Below are positions 8,548 to 16,967 of a DNA stretch of 36,779 nt, one piece after another. Under the pieces are notes generated by a model. That model was not told where the DNA came from. It did no database searches and worked only from the letters and a program-made list of their open reading frames with translations. Position 1 is the first letter of the stretch, and every line of letters starts with the position of its first letter. The position numbers and the translations under genes are program-made. Source of the stretch: a candidate division WWE3 bacterium CG08_land_8_20_14_0_20_40_13. Its GTDB lineage: Bacteria > Patescibacteriota > WWE3 > 0-14-0-20-40-13. Where the stretch lies: contig PEYT01000027.1 of assembly GCA_002774285.1 (NCBI GenBank), positions 1-36,779 on the forward strand. The letters run 5' to 3'.

Positions 8548-8994
8548 ATGGTAAATCGTATCAAATCAGATCTGTTGTTGGCTCAAAAGACGCAAGACGC
8601 GGTTAAATTGCGGACATTGCGGATGCTTTTGGCTGATATTAAAAACAAAGAAATCGAGTTTCGTCCTCTTAATCGGACTTTAACCGACGCTGATGTAATT
8701 TCTCTTGTTCAAAAAGGCATAAAGTCCCGCGCCGAAGCGGTTGAAATGTTCAAAAAAGGTAGTAGGGACGACCTTGTAAAAAAGGAAGAAGATGAAATTG
8801 CGGTCCTTAAAACTTATCTGCCCGAAATGATGGGGGAGGATGAGGTCAAAAGTATCGTAAATAAGGTGATTGCAGAAACAGGCGCCACGACCGTTGCTCA
8901 AATGGGGATTGTGATGGCGGAGCTCAAGGTCAAACTAGCAGGCAAAGCAGATATGTCGGTAGTAGGGAAGATGGTGCGCGAAGCGTTAAGATAA
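8548..8994 (+). CDS. yqeY: GatB/YqeY domain protein
   Basis: LRTLRMLLADIKNKEIE..YLPEMMGEDEVKSIV..MGIVMAELK..GKADMSVVGKMVREAL. Confidence 0.9.
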   Translation: MVNRIKSDLLLAQKTQDAVKLRTLRMLLADIKNKEIEFRPLNRTLTDADVISLVQKGIKSRAEAVEMFKKGSRDDLVKKEEDEIAVLKTYLPEMMGEDEVKSIVNKVIAETGATTVAQMGIVMAELKVKLAGKADMSVVGKMVREALR

Positions 8995-9009
8995 TTTTTA
9001 TTTGAAATC

Positions 9010-9273
9010 GTGCTTCAAAAAAACTCTTTTATCCAAATGTCTCTCGTAGGCGCAAAGCAAATACAAGCTTTAAATAAAAGGTATCTAAAACACGACTATC
9101 CAACAGATGTTTTATCGTTTAATATGGATCAAAAGTTACCTGATGGGAGATATTATCTTGGCGATGTTGTTATTAATTTGGAAATGGCTGTTACAGAGCG
9201 GGAAATTGCGCATCTTGCCGAACATGGGATCAGGCACCTTTTGGGAGTGCATCATAAGGAGGACCACCATTAA
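9010..9273 (+). CDS. ybeY: Endoribonuclease YbeY
   Basis: LNKRYLKHDYPTDVLSF..LGDVVIN..HGIRHLLGVHHKEDH zinc motif. Confidence 0.85.
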   Translation: MLQKNSFIQMSLVGAKQIQALNKRYLKHDYPTDVLSFNMDQKLPDGRYYLGDVVINLEMAVTEREIAHLAEHGIRHLLGVHHKEDHH

Positions 9274-9366
9274 TTTGTAATTCTTAATTTAAAATTTTTA
9301 ATCAATTTTTAATATCTAATTTGAAAATCTAAAATTTGATATTGAATAAAAATTAAAAACTAAAAA

Positions 9367-9948
9367 TTGAAAATTTTATTGATCGGCCTTGGAAACCCCG
9401 GTTCCAAATACAGAAATACGCTTCATAACGCGGGTCATCTCTTGGTGGATTGGTTAAAAAAGGGGTCTCACGAGACCCCATTCCCGATTAAGACTTCTTC
9501 TTTCATGAACGAGTCGGGGAAGGATGTTTTAAAGATTCTTAAGAAATGGGGCAGTGCCCCGAAAGGCCCGCCGGCGCAGGCAGGGGCCCTGCCACAATTC
9601 ATGATCGCCCATGATGATATAGACATTCCCCTTGGTAAATTTAAAGTAACATTTGGCAACACTTCTGGTGGCCACAAGGGAGTCCAATCTGTAATTGATT
9701 CTTTAGGAACAAAGAATTTTTGGCGGATTAGGATTGGGGTACAGCTTCTCTCGTATGATCCAAAAGTAGATAAAGCGGAAGATTGGGTGTTGGGAGAGTT
9801 TACGGAGGAACAGTTGGGGGTGTTGAGGGAAGTGTTTCCAGACATTAAGAAATTTCTAATTAACCTAATTAACCTAAACAATTCCCAATTAGTAAGTCTC
9901 AATTTTTCTAAATCCGGGAAATTGGAACTTGGTGCTTATTTAGAATAA
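9367..9948 (+). CDS. pth: Peptidyl-tRNA hydrolase (internally shortened)
   Basis: IGLGNPGSKYRNTLHNAGH; FMNESGKDV; AHDDIDIPLGKFKV..GGHKGVQSVIDSLG; TTG start. Confidence 0.9.
   Translation: MKILLIGLGNPGSKYRNTLHNAGHLLVDWLKKGSHETPFPIKTSSFMNESGKDVLKILKKWGSAPKGPPAQAGALPQFMIAHDDIDIPLGKFKVTFGNTSGGHKGVQSVIDSLGTKNFWRIRIGVQLLSYDPKVDKAEDWVLGEFTEEQLGVLREVFPDIKKFLINLINLNNSQLVSLNFSKSGKLELGAYLE
9462..9479. repeat. Short palindrome inside pth
   Basis: GGGGTCTC-ac-GAGACCCC. Confidence 0.8.
9547..9596. repeat. Composite degenerate palindrome inside pth
   Basis: TGGGGCAGTGCCCC..CCGGCGCAGGCA..GGGGCCCTGCCACA. Confidence 0.75.
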
Positions 9949-9997
9949 TTAAAATAATTAGAAATTTATGGACTTCTATTTTGCTATAATACATCCT

Positions 9998-11443
9998 ATG
10001 TCCAACACTCTTTTCTTTTACAACTCTCTCTCCCGCAAAAAAGAAACCTTTATTCCCATTGATCCTAAAGAGATCCGTGTTTACACCTGCGGTCCTACCG
10101 TTTATAACTTTGCCCATATCGGGAATCTGCGGACTTATATTTTTAACGATTTGCTCCAAAGAACGCTTATTTTTTTGGGATACAATGTAAAACGGGTAAT
10201 GAATATAACCGATGTGGGGCATCTTTCCGGCGATGGGGATATGGGAATGGACAAGGTAGAAAAAGCCGCTAGTGAAAAAGGAATGAATGCGTGGCAGTTA
10301 TCCGACTATTATCTTGAAGCATTTAAGAAAGATATGGAACGGCTTAATATGTTATCGCCAACTATTTGGGAAAAGGCCACCGCAACTATTAAAGAGCAAA
10401 TCAACCTAATTAGCCAAATAGAACAAAAAGGATTTACTTATAAAACAAGCGATGGGATCTACTTTGACACAAGCAAGTTTCCAGAATATGGCGCGATGTC
10501 GTCACTCACAAATGACGGGATAAAAGAGGCGGCGCGGGTGGATTTTAATGCCGAACGGAAAAATCCCCGCGACTTTGCTTTGTGGAAATTTAACACAACG
10601 GGTAAAAAACGGGCTATGGAATGGGACTCACCTTGGGGGATAGGGTTTCCGGGTTGGCACACTGAGTGTTCGGCGATTTCTCTAAAACATCTTGGAAATC
10701 CTTTTGATATTCATACTGGAGCAATTGACCACAAAGAAACTCATCACCCGAATGAAATTGCTCAAACTGAGGTGGCAACAGGGAAAAAGATGGCAAATTT
10801 TTGGTTGCACGCGGGATTTCTAAATGCGGAGAGCGATCAGAAAATGGCAAAATCCAAGGGGAATTTTTTAACGCTTCAAAGTGTTATAGACCGTGGTATT
10901 AACCCCTTGGCTTACCGCCTATACACATACGGAATGCATTGGCGGCAGACCGCGGCTTTTTCTTGGGAGGCCTTGGGTGGTGCCACACGAGCCTTTGGTA
11001 GGTTGCAGGTTTTTGTCCAAGAGAATTTGCCAAATTCGACCAATTTGCCAAATTACGATGATCGGGGCAGTGCCCCCGCAGGGGCACTGCCCCAATTCAA
11101 GGAAAGATTTTTGCAAGCGTTATCCGACGATCTAAACATGCCGCAAGCTATGGCCGTTGTTTGGGATTTAGTAAACACATCTAAAAAAGGTAACTTTCAA
11201 GCAGAGGCTGTTAAACTGCTTTTAGACTTTGATCGTGTTCTTGCATTAGGATTTAGTCAAATTATACCAATTGGACAAATTCCCGAGAACATTAGCAAAT
11301 TAATTGCCGAAAGAGAGCAGGCAAGGGCTAGTAAAAACTACGCCCTTGCCGACAAACTTCGCGACCAAATCCAAAAACTTGGCCACACCGTCGTTGACAA
11401 ACAGCCCATAGTTTGGTACAATAGACAGGCATTGCTGGTTTAG
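9998..11443 (+). CDS. cysS: Cysteinyl-tRNA synthetase
   Basis: YTCGPTVYNFAHIGNLRTYIFNDLL..GWHTECSAIS..KMAKSKGNF. Confidence 0.95.
   Translation: MSNTLFFYNSLSRKKETFIPIDPKEIRVYTCGPTVYNFAHIGNLRTYIFNDLLQRTLIFLGYNVKRVMNITDVGHLSGDGDMGMDKVEKAASEKGMNAWQLSDYYLEAFKKDMERLNMLSPTIWEKATATIKEQINLISQIEQKGFTYKTSDGIYFDTSKFPEYGAMSSLTNDGIKEAARVDFNAERKNPRDFALWKFNTTGKKRAMEWDSPWGIGFPGWHTECSAISLKHLGNPFDIHTGAIDHKETHHPNEIAQTEVATGKKMANFWLHAGFLNAESDQKMAKSKGNFLTLQSVIDRGINPLAYRLYTYGMHWRQTAAFSWEALGGATRAFGRLQVFVQENLPNSTNLPNYDDRGSAPAGALPQFKERFLQALSDDLNMPQAMAVVWDLVNTSKKGNFQAEAVKLLLDFDRVLALGFSQIIPIGQIPENISKLIAEREQARASKNYALADKLRDQIQKLGHTVVDKQPIVWYNRQALLV
11064..11093. repeat. Palindrome inside cysS
   Basis: GGGGCAGTGCCCC-cgca-GGGGCACTGCCCC. 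Confidence 0.92.
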
Positions 11444-11537
11444 CGTTGCGTTTTGATACGGCTTGGAGAGAAGGGCAGGTCTCTTCAAGCTATATCTTTG
11501 CGCAACTCCCGTTCCTAAAAACTAGCAAGTATACTCA

Positions 11538-11566
11538 TTGACAGATAATATACAATTATGTATATT
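11538..11566 (+). promoter_or_regulatory. Sigma70-type promoter with overlapping 8-bp inverted-repeat operator
   Basis: TTGACA-17 nt-TATATT; AATATACA-atta-TGTATATT inverted repeat at 11547-11566. Confidence 0.7.
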
Positions 11567-11574
11567 TGTTGTGT

Positions 11575-12114
11575 ATGACATTTGAAAGTCTCCAAAGAGC
11601 AATTAAGTTACCTGTATTTACGACCTCCGATGTCGGATTGGCCTTTCCTCTGGAATCTTCCCAGTCCGTAAACATCTCTCTTTATAGGCTTGCCAAGTCG
11701 CAAAAAATAGAGAATATCAAAAGGGGGGTATATAAGTTTATTGGCGCAAAGGTTGATGAGTTTTCCTTGGCCCGTATTTTGTACACGCCTTCCTATGTAA
11801 GCATGGGGAGCGTTTTAAATTCGTGCGGAGTTATTCCCGATGTTCCTCTTTCCGTAACCTCCGTAACAACTACCACATCAAAGAAGATTTCAACTCATGT
11901 AGGAGTATTTTTTTACTCAAAGCTCCCCCGAAAACTCTATTTTGGTTTTGAGAACGGGGTTGCCCTTCCCGAGAAAGCCCTTTTGGATTATCTTTACATT
12001 CGAAGGATACGAAACTTGGAAAATTATAGAATAGACATATCTCATCTTGATAAAACAAAAATAAAGGAATTTGCTAAATATTATCCGGCATGGTTGCAAA
12101 AAGTATTAAAATGA
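11575..12114 (+). CDS. AbiEi-type antitoxin/transcriptional regulator
   Basis: N-term winged-helix layout; SLARILYTPSYVSMGSVLNSCGVIPDVP; 4-bp overlap with AbiEii-like gene. Confidence 0.8.
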   Translation: MTFESLQRAIKLPVFTTSDVGLAFPLESSQSVNISLYRLAKSQKIENIKRGVYKFIGAKVDEFSLARILYTPSYVSMGSVLNSCGVIPDVPLSVTSVTTTTSKKISTHVGVFFYSKLPRKLYFGFENGVALPEKALLDYLYIRRIRNLENYRIDISHLDKTKIKEFAKYYPAWLQKVLK

Positions 12115-12908
12115 ACAACATGATTTTCAATTGGGACAATATCCAAAAATCGGCGGTATCTTTAGGAATGCCAATTGATAAAAGAAGAGCGTTAGTCAGG
12201 GAATACCTACAGGCAAAATTTATTTACGAACTGTATGGTCAAAATTATGCCAGAAAGCTATCATTTATCGGTGGAACGGCGTTGCGAATATTAAGGAATA
12301 TTCCAAGGTTTTCAGAAGATCTAGACTTCGATAATTTGGGTATTTCTGATAATAAAATTGAGGATCTGGTGGGGGAAGTCCGCAAGGTTTTTGTAAGGGA
12401 GAATATAGAGTGCGAGCTTTCTGTTAAGAAAAACGAGGAAAAGTCTTATTTTGAGATTAAGTTTCCAAACCTTCTTGCTCCCCTTGAAATAAGCCATAAT
12501 CCCAAGGAAAATCTTATGATAAAAGTGGATAGCTCAAAAGGTTGGAAAAAGCAAAATTTGGAAACACAACCACTTTTGAGATTTGGTTATGCAAGGAACA
12601 TTTTGACGAACTCTTTGGATAACTTACTGGTACAAAAGCTTTCGGCGTATGTTTTTAGGGAGGAAACGCAACCAAGAGATATTTATGATATTGTGTGGCT
12701 TTACGCCACGGGGGCAAGATTTGACAAAGATTTCGCCGAAAGTAACGGGTTTGCGGACTTGCTGGAATTGGCGGTAGACAAATACAAGACCGAAGGATTA
12801 AAAACTACTTTTTCCCACAAGCTTGCTCCATTTCTTATCAATCCCGGCGATGTCTCTTCACTAAATACCTTTGGAGAGGTTTTGAAGAGATTGTGGATGT
12901 TGGTATAG
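12111..12908 (+). CDS. AbiEii/AbiGii-type nucleotidyltransferase toxin
   Basis: FIGGTALRILRNIPRFSEDLDFD motif; LQPRDIYDIVWL-like region (TQPRDIYDIVWL). Confidence 0.88.
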   Translation: MNNMIFNWDNIQKSAVSLGMPIDKRRALVREYLQAKFIYELYGQNYARKLSFIGGTALRILRNIPRFSEDLDFDNLGISDNKIEDLVGEVRKVFVRENIECELSVKKNEEKSYFEIKFPNLLAPLEISHNPKENLMIKVDSSKGWKKQNLETQPLLRFGYARNILTNSLDNLLVQKLSAYVFREETQPRDIYDIVWLYATGARFDKDFAESNGFADLLELAVDKYKTEGLKTTFSHKLAPFLINPGDVSSLNTFGEVLKRLWMLV

Positions 12909-13194
12909 ATACCCTTATTGCTTCCACTTTGTTAAATCGCGTTTGACCAAGTCAAACTTGGCTTATCGCGCGACGGAAGTGGAAGAATTTGCTACCCCAC
13001 CCCAAAAAATCACTTTTTTACTTATCATGATAAAATTCCCTTGTGAACAAAATACCCAAAAAATTTTGAGGGTTGGATGAAAAAAGTAGACGGAGAAGAA
13101 TTTCCCCTCTCTTCCTTTGGGGAGAGGTCGTGGCTAGCGCCAATTTGCATGAGCGCACTTTTTATTTGTTGTATTTGTCAAGCCCGATAGAATT

Positions 13195-13370
13195 ATGTCA
13201 ACAAATCTTTCAATTGGAATTGTCAATCCCATATCCCATATTTAAACTTTAACTTTCGCTTTTCCATCCCAGAACCTAGAAAAGAAAGAATTATCGTAGA
13301 AAGAGATGCTAAAGGGCGTATTGTTCATTCCCAAGCCCCTGCGATAGTTTCCCGATTTGAGGAGGATTAG
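13195..13370 (+). pseudogene. Frame-broken small ORF
   Basis: MSTNLSIGIVNPISHI* then, in another frame, FNFRFSIPEPRKERIIVERDAKGRIVHSQAPAIVSRFEED*. Confidence 0.4.
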
Positions 13371-13373
13371 CTT

Positions 13374-13961
13374 ATGGTAAATAAAAGTAAAGAGCTTGAT
13401 CGAGCCAACAGGCATTATTTAACAGCCTTGCAAGCATTAAGAACTATTAAAGAACAACCTCTTAAAATTACTCTTAAAGCTAACACTGCTATTATTGGAC
13501 AAAACCAGATAGTACAAGCAAACAACCATGAAAATAATAGAGTCCCACGGGCAAGCCCGTGTGACTATATAACGCTTTTCGCCACAGGCGAAAAGAAATT
13601 TAGGAAGGATTATCAGCAAAATCTTGTTATAAGCCCAAATGATTTAGGAGTTTTCCAGCTTGCCGATTACTCGCAAAAGGTAAACATCAACGACCTCACA
13701 AGGCAGGCAAAAAAGGAACTCAAAACCCACCTTTTAAGGTCTAGCATTGAACTTTTAGGCTATAACCTCGCCCTTACAACATCTAAGACGAGGTTTAATG
13801 GAGAAAGAACTTGGTTTGTTTGCCCTTTATGTGGCAAGAGAGTAGGGGTTATCTACAAGCAACAGGGGAATAATAAAGTCGGCTGTTTTAAATGCTTAAA
13901 CTTAAAATACAGAAAACAGAGATACAAAGGTATGATAGAAGCTACAACAAAAACCCCATAA
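13374..13961 (+). CDS. Zinc-ribbon protein of unknown function
   Basis: TWFVCPLCGKRVGVIY..VGCFKCLNLKYRKQRYKG; SD GAGGAG upstream. Confidence 0.7.
   Translation: MVNKSKELDRANRHYLTALQALRTIKEQPLKITLKANTAIIGQNQIVQANNHENNRVPRASPCDYITLFATGEKKFRKDYQQNLVISPNDLGVFQLADYSQKVNINDLTRQAKKELKTHLLRSSIELLGYNLALTTSKTRFNGERTWFVCPLCGKRVGVIYKQQGNNKVGCFKCLNLKYRKQRYKGMIEATTKTP
13542..13595. repeat. Two palindromes inside the zinc-ribbon ORF
   Basis: CACGGGC-aa-GCCCGTG and CTTTTCGCC-aca-GGCGAAAAG. Confidence 0.8.
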
Positions 13962-13967
13962 TAGGTA

Positions 13968-13996
13968 TTGAAAACTATAGGTAAAAATGGTATAAC
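13968..13996 (+). promoter_or_regulatory. Sigma70-type promoter
   Basis: TTGAAA-17 nt-TATAAC, followed by SD AAGGAGG and ATG 14031. Confidence 0.6.
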
Positions 13997-14030
13997 AGTC
14001 TTGTCTCATCAACCAAGGAGGAGGACAATC

Positions 14031-14477
14031 ATGTCTGGCGAAATTCAGGTAAGCGGGGTGACTTGTTTTCCAGAGTGGCAGTGGGGAGAGGCGGTTCTCT
14101 ACTACCTCAATGGCGTGTGGGGAAACAAGTTGGATGTCATGTACCGTCCCAAGATCTGCTTTGGTGGAGTCTTTCTCCGCTTGAATCAGGCAGATTCGTC
14201 CTACTTTGCGTATGGCGTACCCGACAACGACGATGGGTATGATGCACGAGAGGTAGGTCCTGATCCCAAGATTTTGAGTATCGCGAGCGGAAAGCAAACT
14301 GATGTCGAGGTTGGGCTGATCCGCTTCGTGAAAGACAACACGATCAAAGTGCTTTCCCTCGGCCTGCCAGCGATTCAAGGCTTCGTCATCCTTTGGAAAA
14401 AGCCTAAGCGTGGTCAGTACGGCATAGCTTGTGTTCATGTTCCGAAGGATTGGGGCTCGCAAGGCTTCGTCTGGTAG
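14031..14477 (+). CDS. Hypothetical protein, GC-richer than surroundings
   Basis: Strong SD (AAGGAGGAGG); 148 aa from ATG 14031. Confidence 0.65.
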   Translation: MSGEIQVSGVTCFPEWQWGEAVLYYLNGVWGNKLDVMYRPKICFGGVFLRLNQADSSYFAYGVPDNDDGYDAREVGPDPKILSIASGKQTDVEVGLIRFVKDNTIKVLSLGLPAIQGFVILWKKPKRGQYGIACVHVPKDWGSQGFVW

Positions 14478-14483
14478 AGGAAA

Positions 14484-14536
14484 GTGGTGAAGATGGAGAT
14501 TCGAAGGGATCAAACCCAACGAGCCGTCTTCGCCAC
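14484..14536 (+). other. Structured 3' element (13-bp stem with two G-U wobbles plus inner hairpin)
   Basis: GTGGTGAAGATGG / CCGTCTTCGCCAC enclosing GGGATCAAACCC; starts 7 nt after a stop codon. Confidence 0.45.
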
Positions 14537-14714
14537 CTCTCACAAGCTAATTAGAAGTAATTGGTTTATGAGGGAACCTTAATGTTGTTAGTCGGTATCT
14601 AAAAGTACAATTACAATGTATTTCTAGCTACCGATTAGCCCTTTCGCCAACTGGCGAATTGCAAACAGAGAGCTACACGGGGTGTAGCAAGCAAGATCGG
14701 AAAGGAGCATTTCC

Positions 14715-15182
14715 ATGGGATGGCTAACGAACAATCAGATGAACGAGGTAGGACTTTGGGAGGAGTTGGTACGCAAGATCCGCGAGCTCCAGAAGGAATG
14801 TGGGGGGTCCGATCTGTTCGTGGAGTTCTGGGGCGAAAACGGGATTGCTGTGACAATTCCAACCCAGCTCTTTGATAGGGAGGAAGGTTTTACGATTTAC
14901 CTTAATCCCCAGTCCGCACCGTTGCGGGTCACCTACGGGGTCGGAAACGGACCTCATGATCCCAAATCGTTCGGTCAAACCCGAGACTTCCTTCGTCATG
15001 TCATCTCCGAAGTCGAGCAGGCTATTTGCTGGCAAAGGGTCGACAATGACAAACAGTCGGCATTCCGTGATGAGCAGGAGACTGGGGAAGACGAGGACGA
15101 GGAGTTGTGCTTCGTAGATCCTCTCGATGTTCACGAGGTCTGGTTCACCGAATCCCCTTGTGGACATCACGGTTACGAGTAA
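14715..15182 (+). CDS. Hypothetical acidic protein, GC-richer
   Basis: SD AAAGGAG upstream; 155 aa ORF. Confidence 0.6.
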   Translation: MGWLTNNQMNEVGLWEELVRKIRELQKECGGSDLFVEFWGENGIAVTIPTQLFDREEGFTIYLNPQSAPLRVTYGVGNGPHDPKSFGQTRDFLRHVISEVEQAICWQRVDNDKQSAFRDEQETGEDEDEELCFVDPLDVHEVWFTESPCGHHGYE

Positions 15183-15297
15183 GGATCGGTAAGACAGCAA
15201 ATCCAGCTTTTGGCTATACGCTAAAAGTATCTAGTACGAGAGTATTAGAGCATGGATTTCCTTGAGGAAATTATACAAGTAGTTTATTCAAGACAAG

Positions 15298-15328
15298 AAA
15301 CAACCTTTAACGAGGTTGTTTTTTGTTT
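15298..15328 (+). terminator. Rho-independent terminator/attenuator
   Basis: AAACAACCT-ttaacg-AGGTTGTTT followed by T-rich tract. Confidence 0.7.
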
Positions 15329-15362
15329 CTCATGAAACTTATCTTCTGCTACAACATATCTA

Positions 15363-15943
15363 TGATCCGAAAGGCAATGATTAACGATATTGAAAATATT
15401 TGGAAACTACATGAAGACTTCAGACTTGATGTTTCAATGGTAAATGACAATGATTATCTTGCAAAATCACAAGGTAACGGTTTTATAGTTTCGGATAGCA
15501 CAAAAGAAGAGATCAAAAAGCGGATTGAAGGTTCGCTTTTATTTAATGTTTGGGAAGAAGATGGGAAAATTGTTGGTTTAATTGATGTAAATAAAGAAAT
15601 TTACTTTCCAGAAGAGGCAGATAATATTATTTGGTTGGATAAAGACCTAAAGAGTGAATATTTCCACGGCAACGAGGGCATTACGCTTCACTATGTTGCT
15701 GTTGACGAAAATTATCGGGGGAAGGGAATCGCTACAAGTCTATACAAAAACTCTTTAGAAACTCTAAAAGGGAAAGGATATAAACACTTATTTTCAATCG
15801 TTACAATCGCTCCTGTTACAAATTGTCCTTCCATAATCTGGCATACAAAGATGGATTTTAAGAGGGCTTGTGTTACAATGCCAATAGATCTTTTTGGTTT
15901 AAAAGATTACATGAGTTTATTGTTTTATAGACCAATTTTATAA
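15363..15943 (+). CDS. GNAT family N-acetyltransferase
   Basis: MIRKAMINDIENIWKLHEDF; VAVDENYRGKGIATSLYKNSLE. Confidence 0.88.
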
Positions 15944-15973
15944 AAACAGTTATTTTCCTTGGCTTATTTTTAT

Positions 15974-16960
15974 ATGCAAAAAATATATCCCAAAAAATTA
16001 ATGGTTGGGGATGAGGTACGAGTCATTGCACCAGTTCGGTCCATGGCAATTATTTCCAAAGAGAGCCAAGAAATTGCTAACAAAAGGTTTGCTGATTTGG
16101 GATTAAAGCTTAGCTTTGGTAAGCATGTAAATGAACTGGATGATTTTACCTCAACAACAATAGAATCTAGGATAGGTGATTTTCATGAAGCATTTAAAGA
16201 TTCAAATGTAAAGGCAGTTTTAACGGTAATTGGTGGTTTTAACAGCAACCAGCTTCTTAGATATATCGATTGGGAACTGATTAAAAATAACCCAAAGATA
16301 TTTTGTGGGTATTCAGATGTGACTGCTTTAAATAACGCTATTTTTGCTAAAACAGGGCTTATTACCTATTCAGGTCCTCATTATTCTTCTTTTGGTCAAG
16401 AATTGTATTTTGACTATACCTTAGATTACTTTAAGAAATGTTTATTTTCTGAAGATCAATTTGAAATAAAGGCAAGTGACAATTGGAGTGATGATTCTTG
16501 GTACAAAAATCAAAAAGATAGACAACTTATTCAAAATTCTGGTTGGTTGGTGATTAATGAAGGAAAAGCAGAGGGTACATTATTGGGAGCTAATTTATGT
16601 ACTTTTAATCTACTTCAAGGATCGGAGTATCTACCAGATTTGTCCAATTCAATATTATTTTTAGAGGATGATGATGAATCCCAGCCACACGATTTTGATC
16701 GAGATTTACAGTCAGTCCTGCATTTATTTGGTTTTCCCAAAGTAAAGGGATTGGTAATTGGGAGGTTTCAGAAAGCCAGTAATATGAGTGTTGATAAACT
16801 AATCAAGATCGTTAAAACAAAACAAGAGCTTAACAGTATTCCAATAATAGCTAATGTAGATTTTGGGCATACTGATCCTAAGATAACCTTTCCAGTTGGT
16901 GGCATGGTTAAAATTGGAGTAAATTCGAGTAATTCAAAAATCACAATAGTTAATCACTAA
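15974..16960 (+). CDS. S66 family peptidase (LD-carboxypeptidase/MccF-like)
   Basis: GDEVRVIAPVRSMAI; VLTVIGGFNSNQLL; FCGYSDVTALNNAI; EGTLLGANL; GHTDPKITFPVG. Confidence 0.88.
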   Translation: MQKIYPKKLMVGDEVRVIAPVRSMAIISKESQEIANKRFADLGLKLSFGKHVNELDDFTSTTIESRIGDFHEAFKDSNVKAVLTVIGGFNSNQLLRYIDWELIKNNPKIFCGYSDVTALNNAIFAKTGLITYSGPHYSSFGQELYFDYTLDYFKKCLFSEDQFEIKASDNWSDDSWYKNQKDRQLIQNSGWLVINEGKAEGTLLGANLCTFNLLQGSEYLPDLSNSILFLEDDDESQPHDFDRDLQSVLHLFGFPKVKGLVIGRFQKASNMSVDKLIKIVKTKQELNSIPIIANVDFGHTDPKITFPVGGMVKIGVNSSNSKITIVNH

Positions 16961-16967
16961 ATCGTTT

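Noticed and set aside
12919-12985. Complex inverted repeat TTCCACTT..AAGTGGAA with inner TTTGAC/GTCAAA as a mobile element end
   Set aside because: Only one copy seen and no adjacent transposase; could be a terminator or repeat remnant but not supportable.
14724-15200. Minus-strand 158-aa ORF opposite 14715-15182
   Set aside because: No SD and no recognisable motifs; the plus-strand ORF has a good SD.
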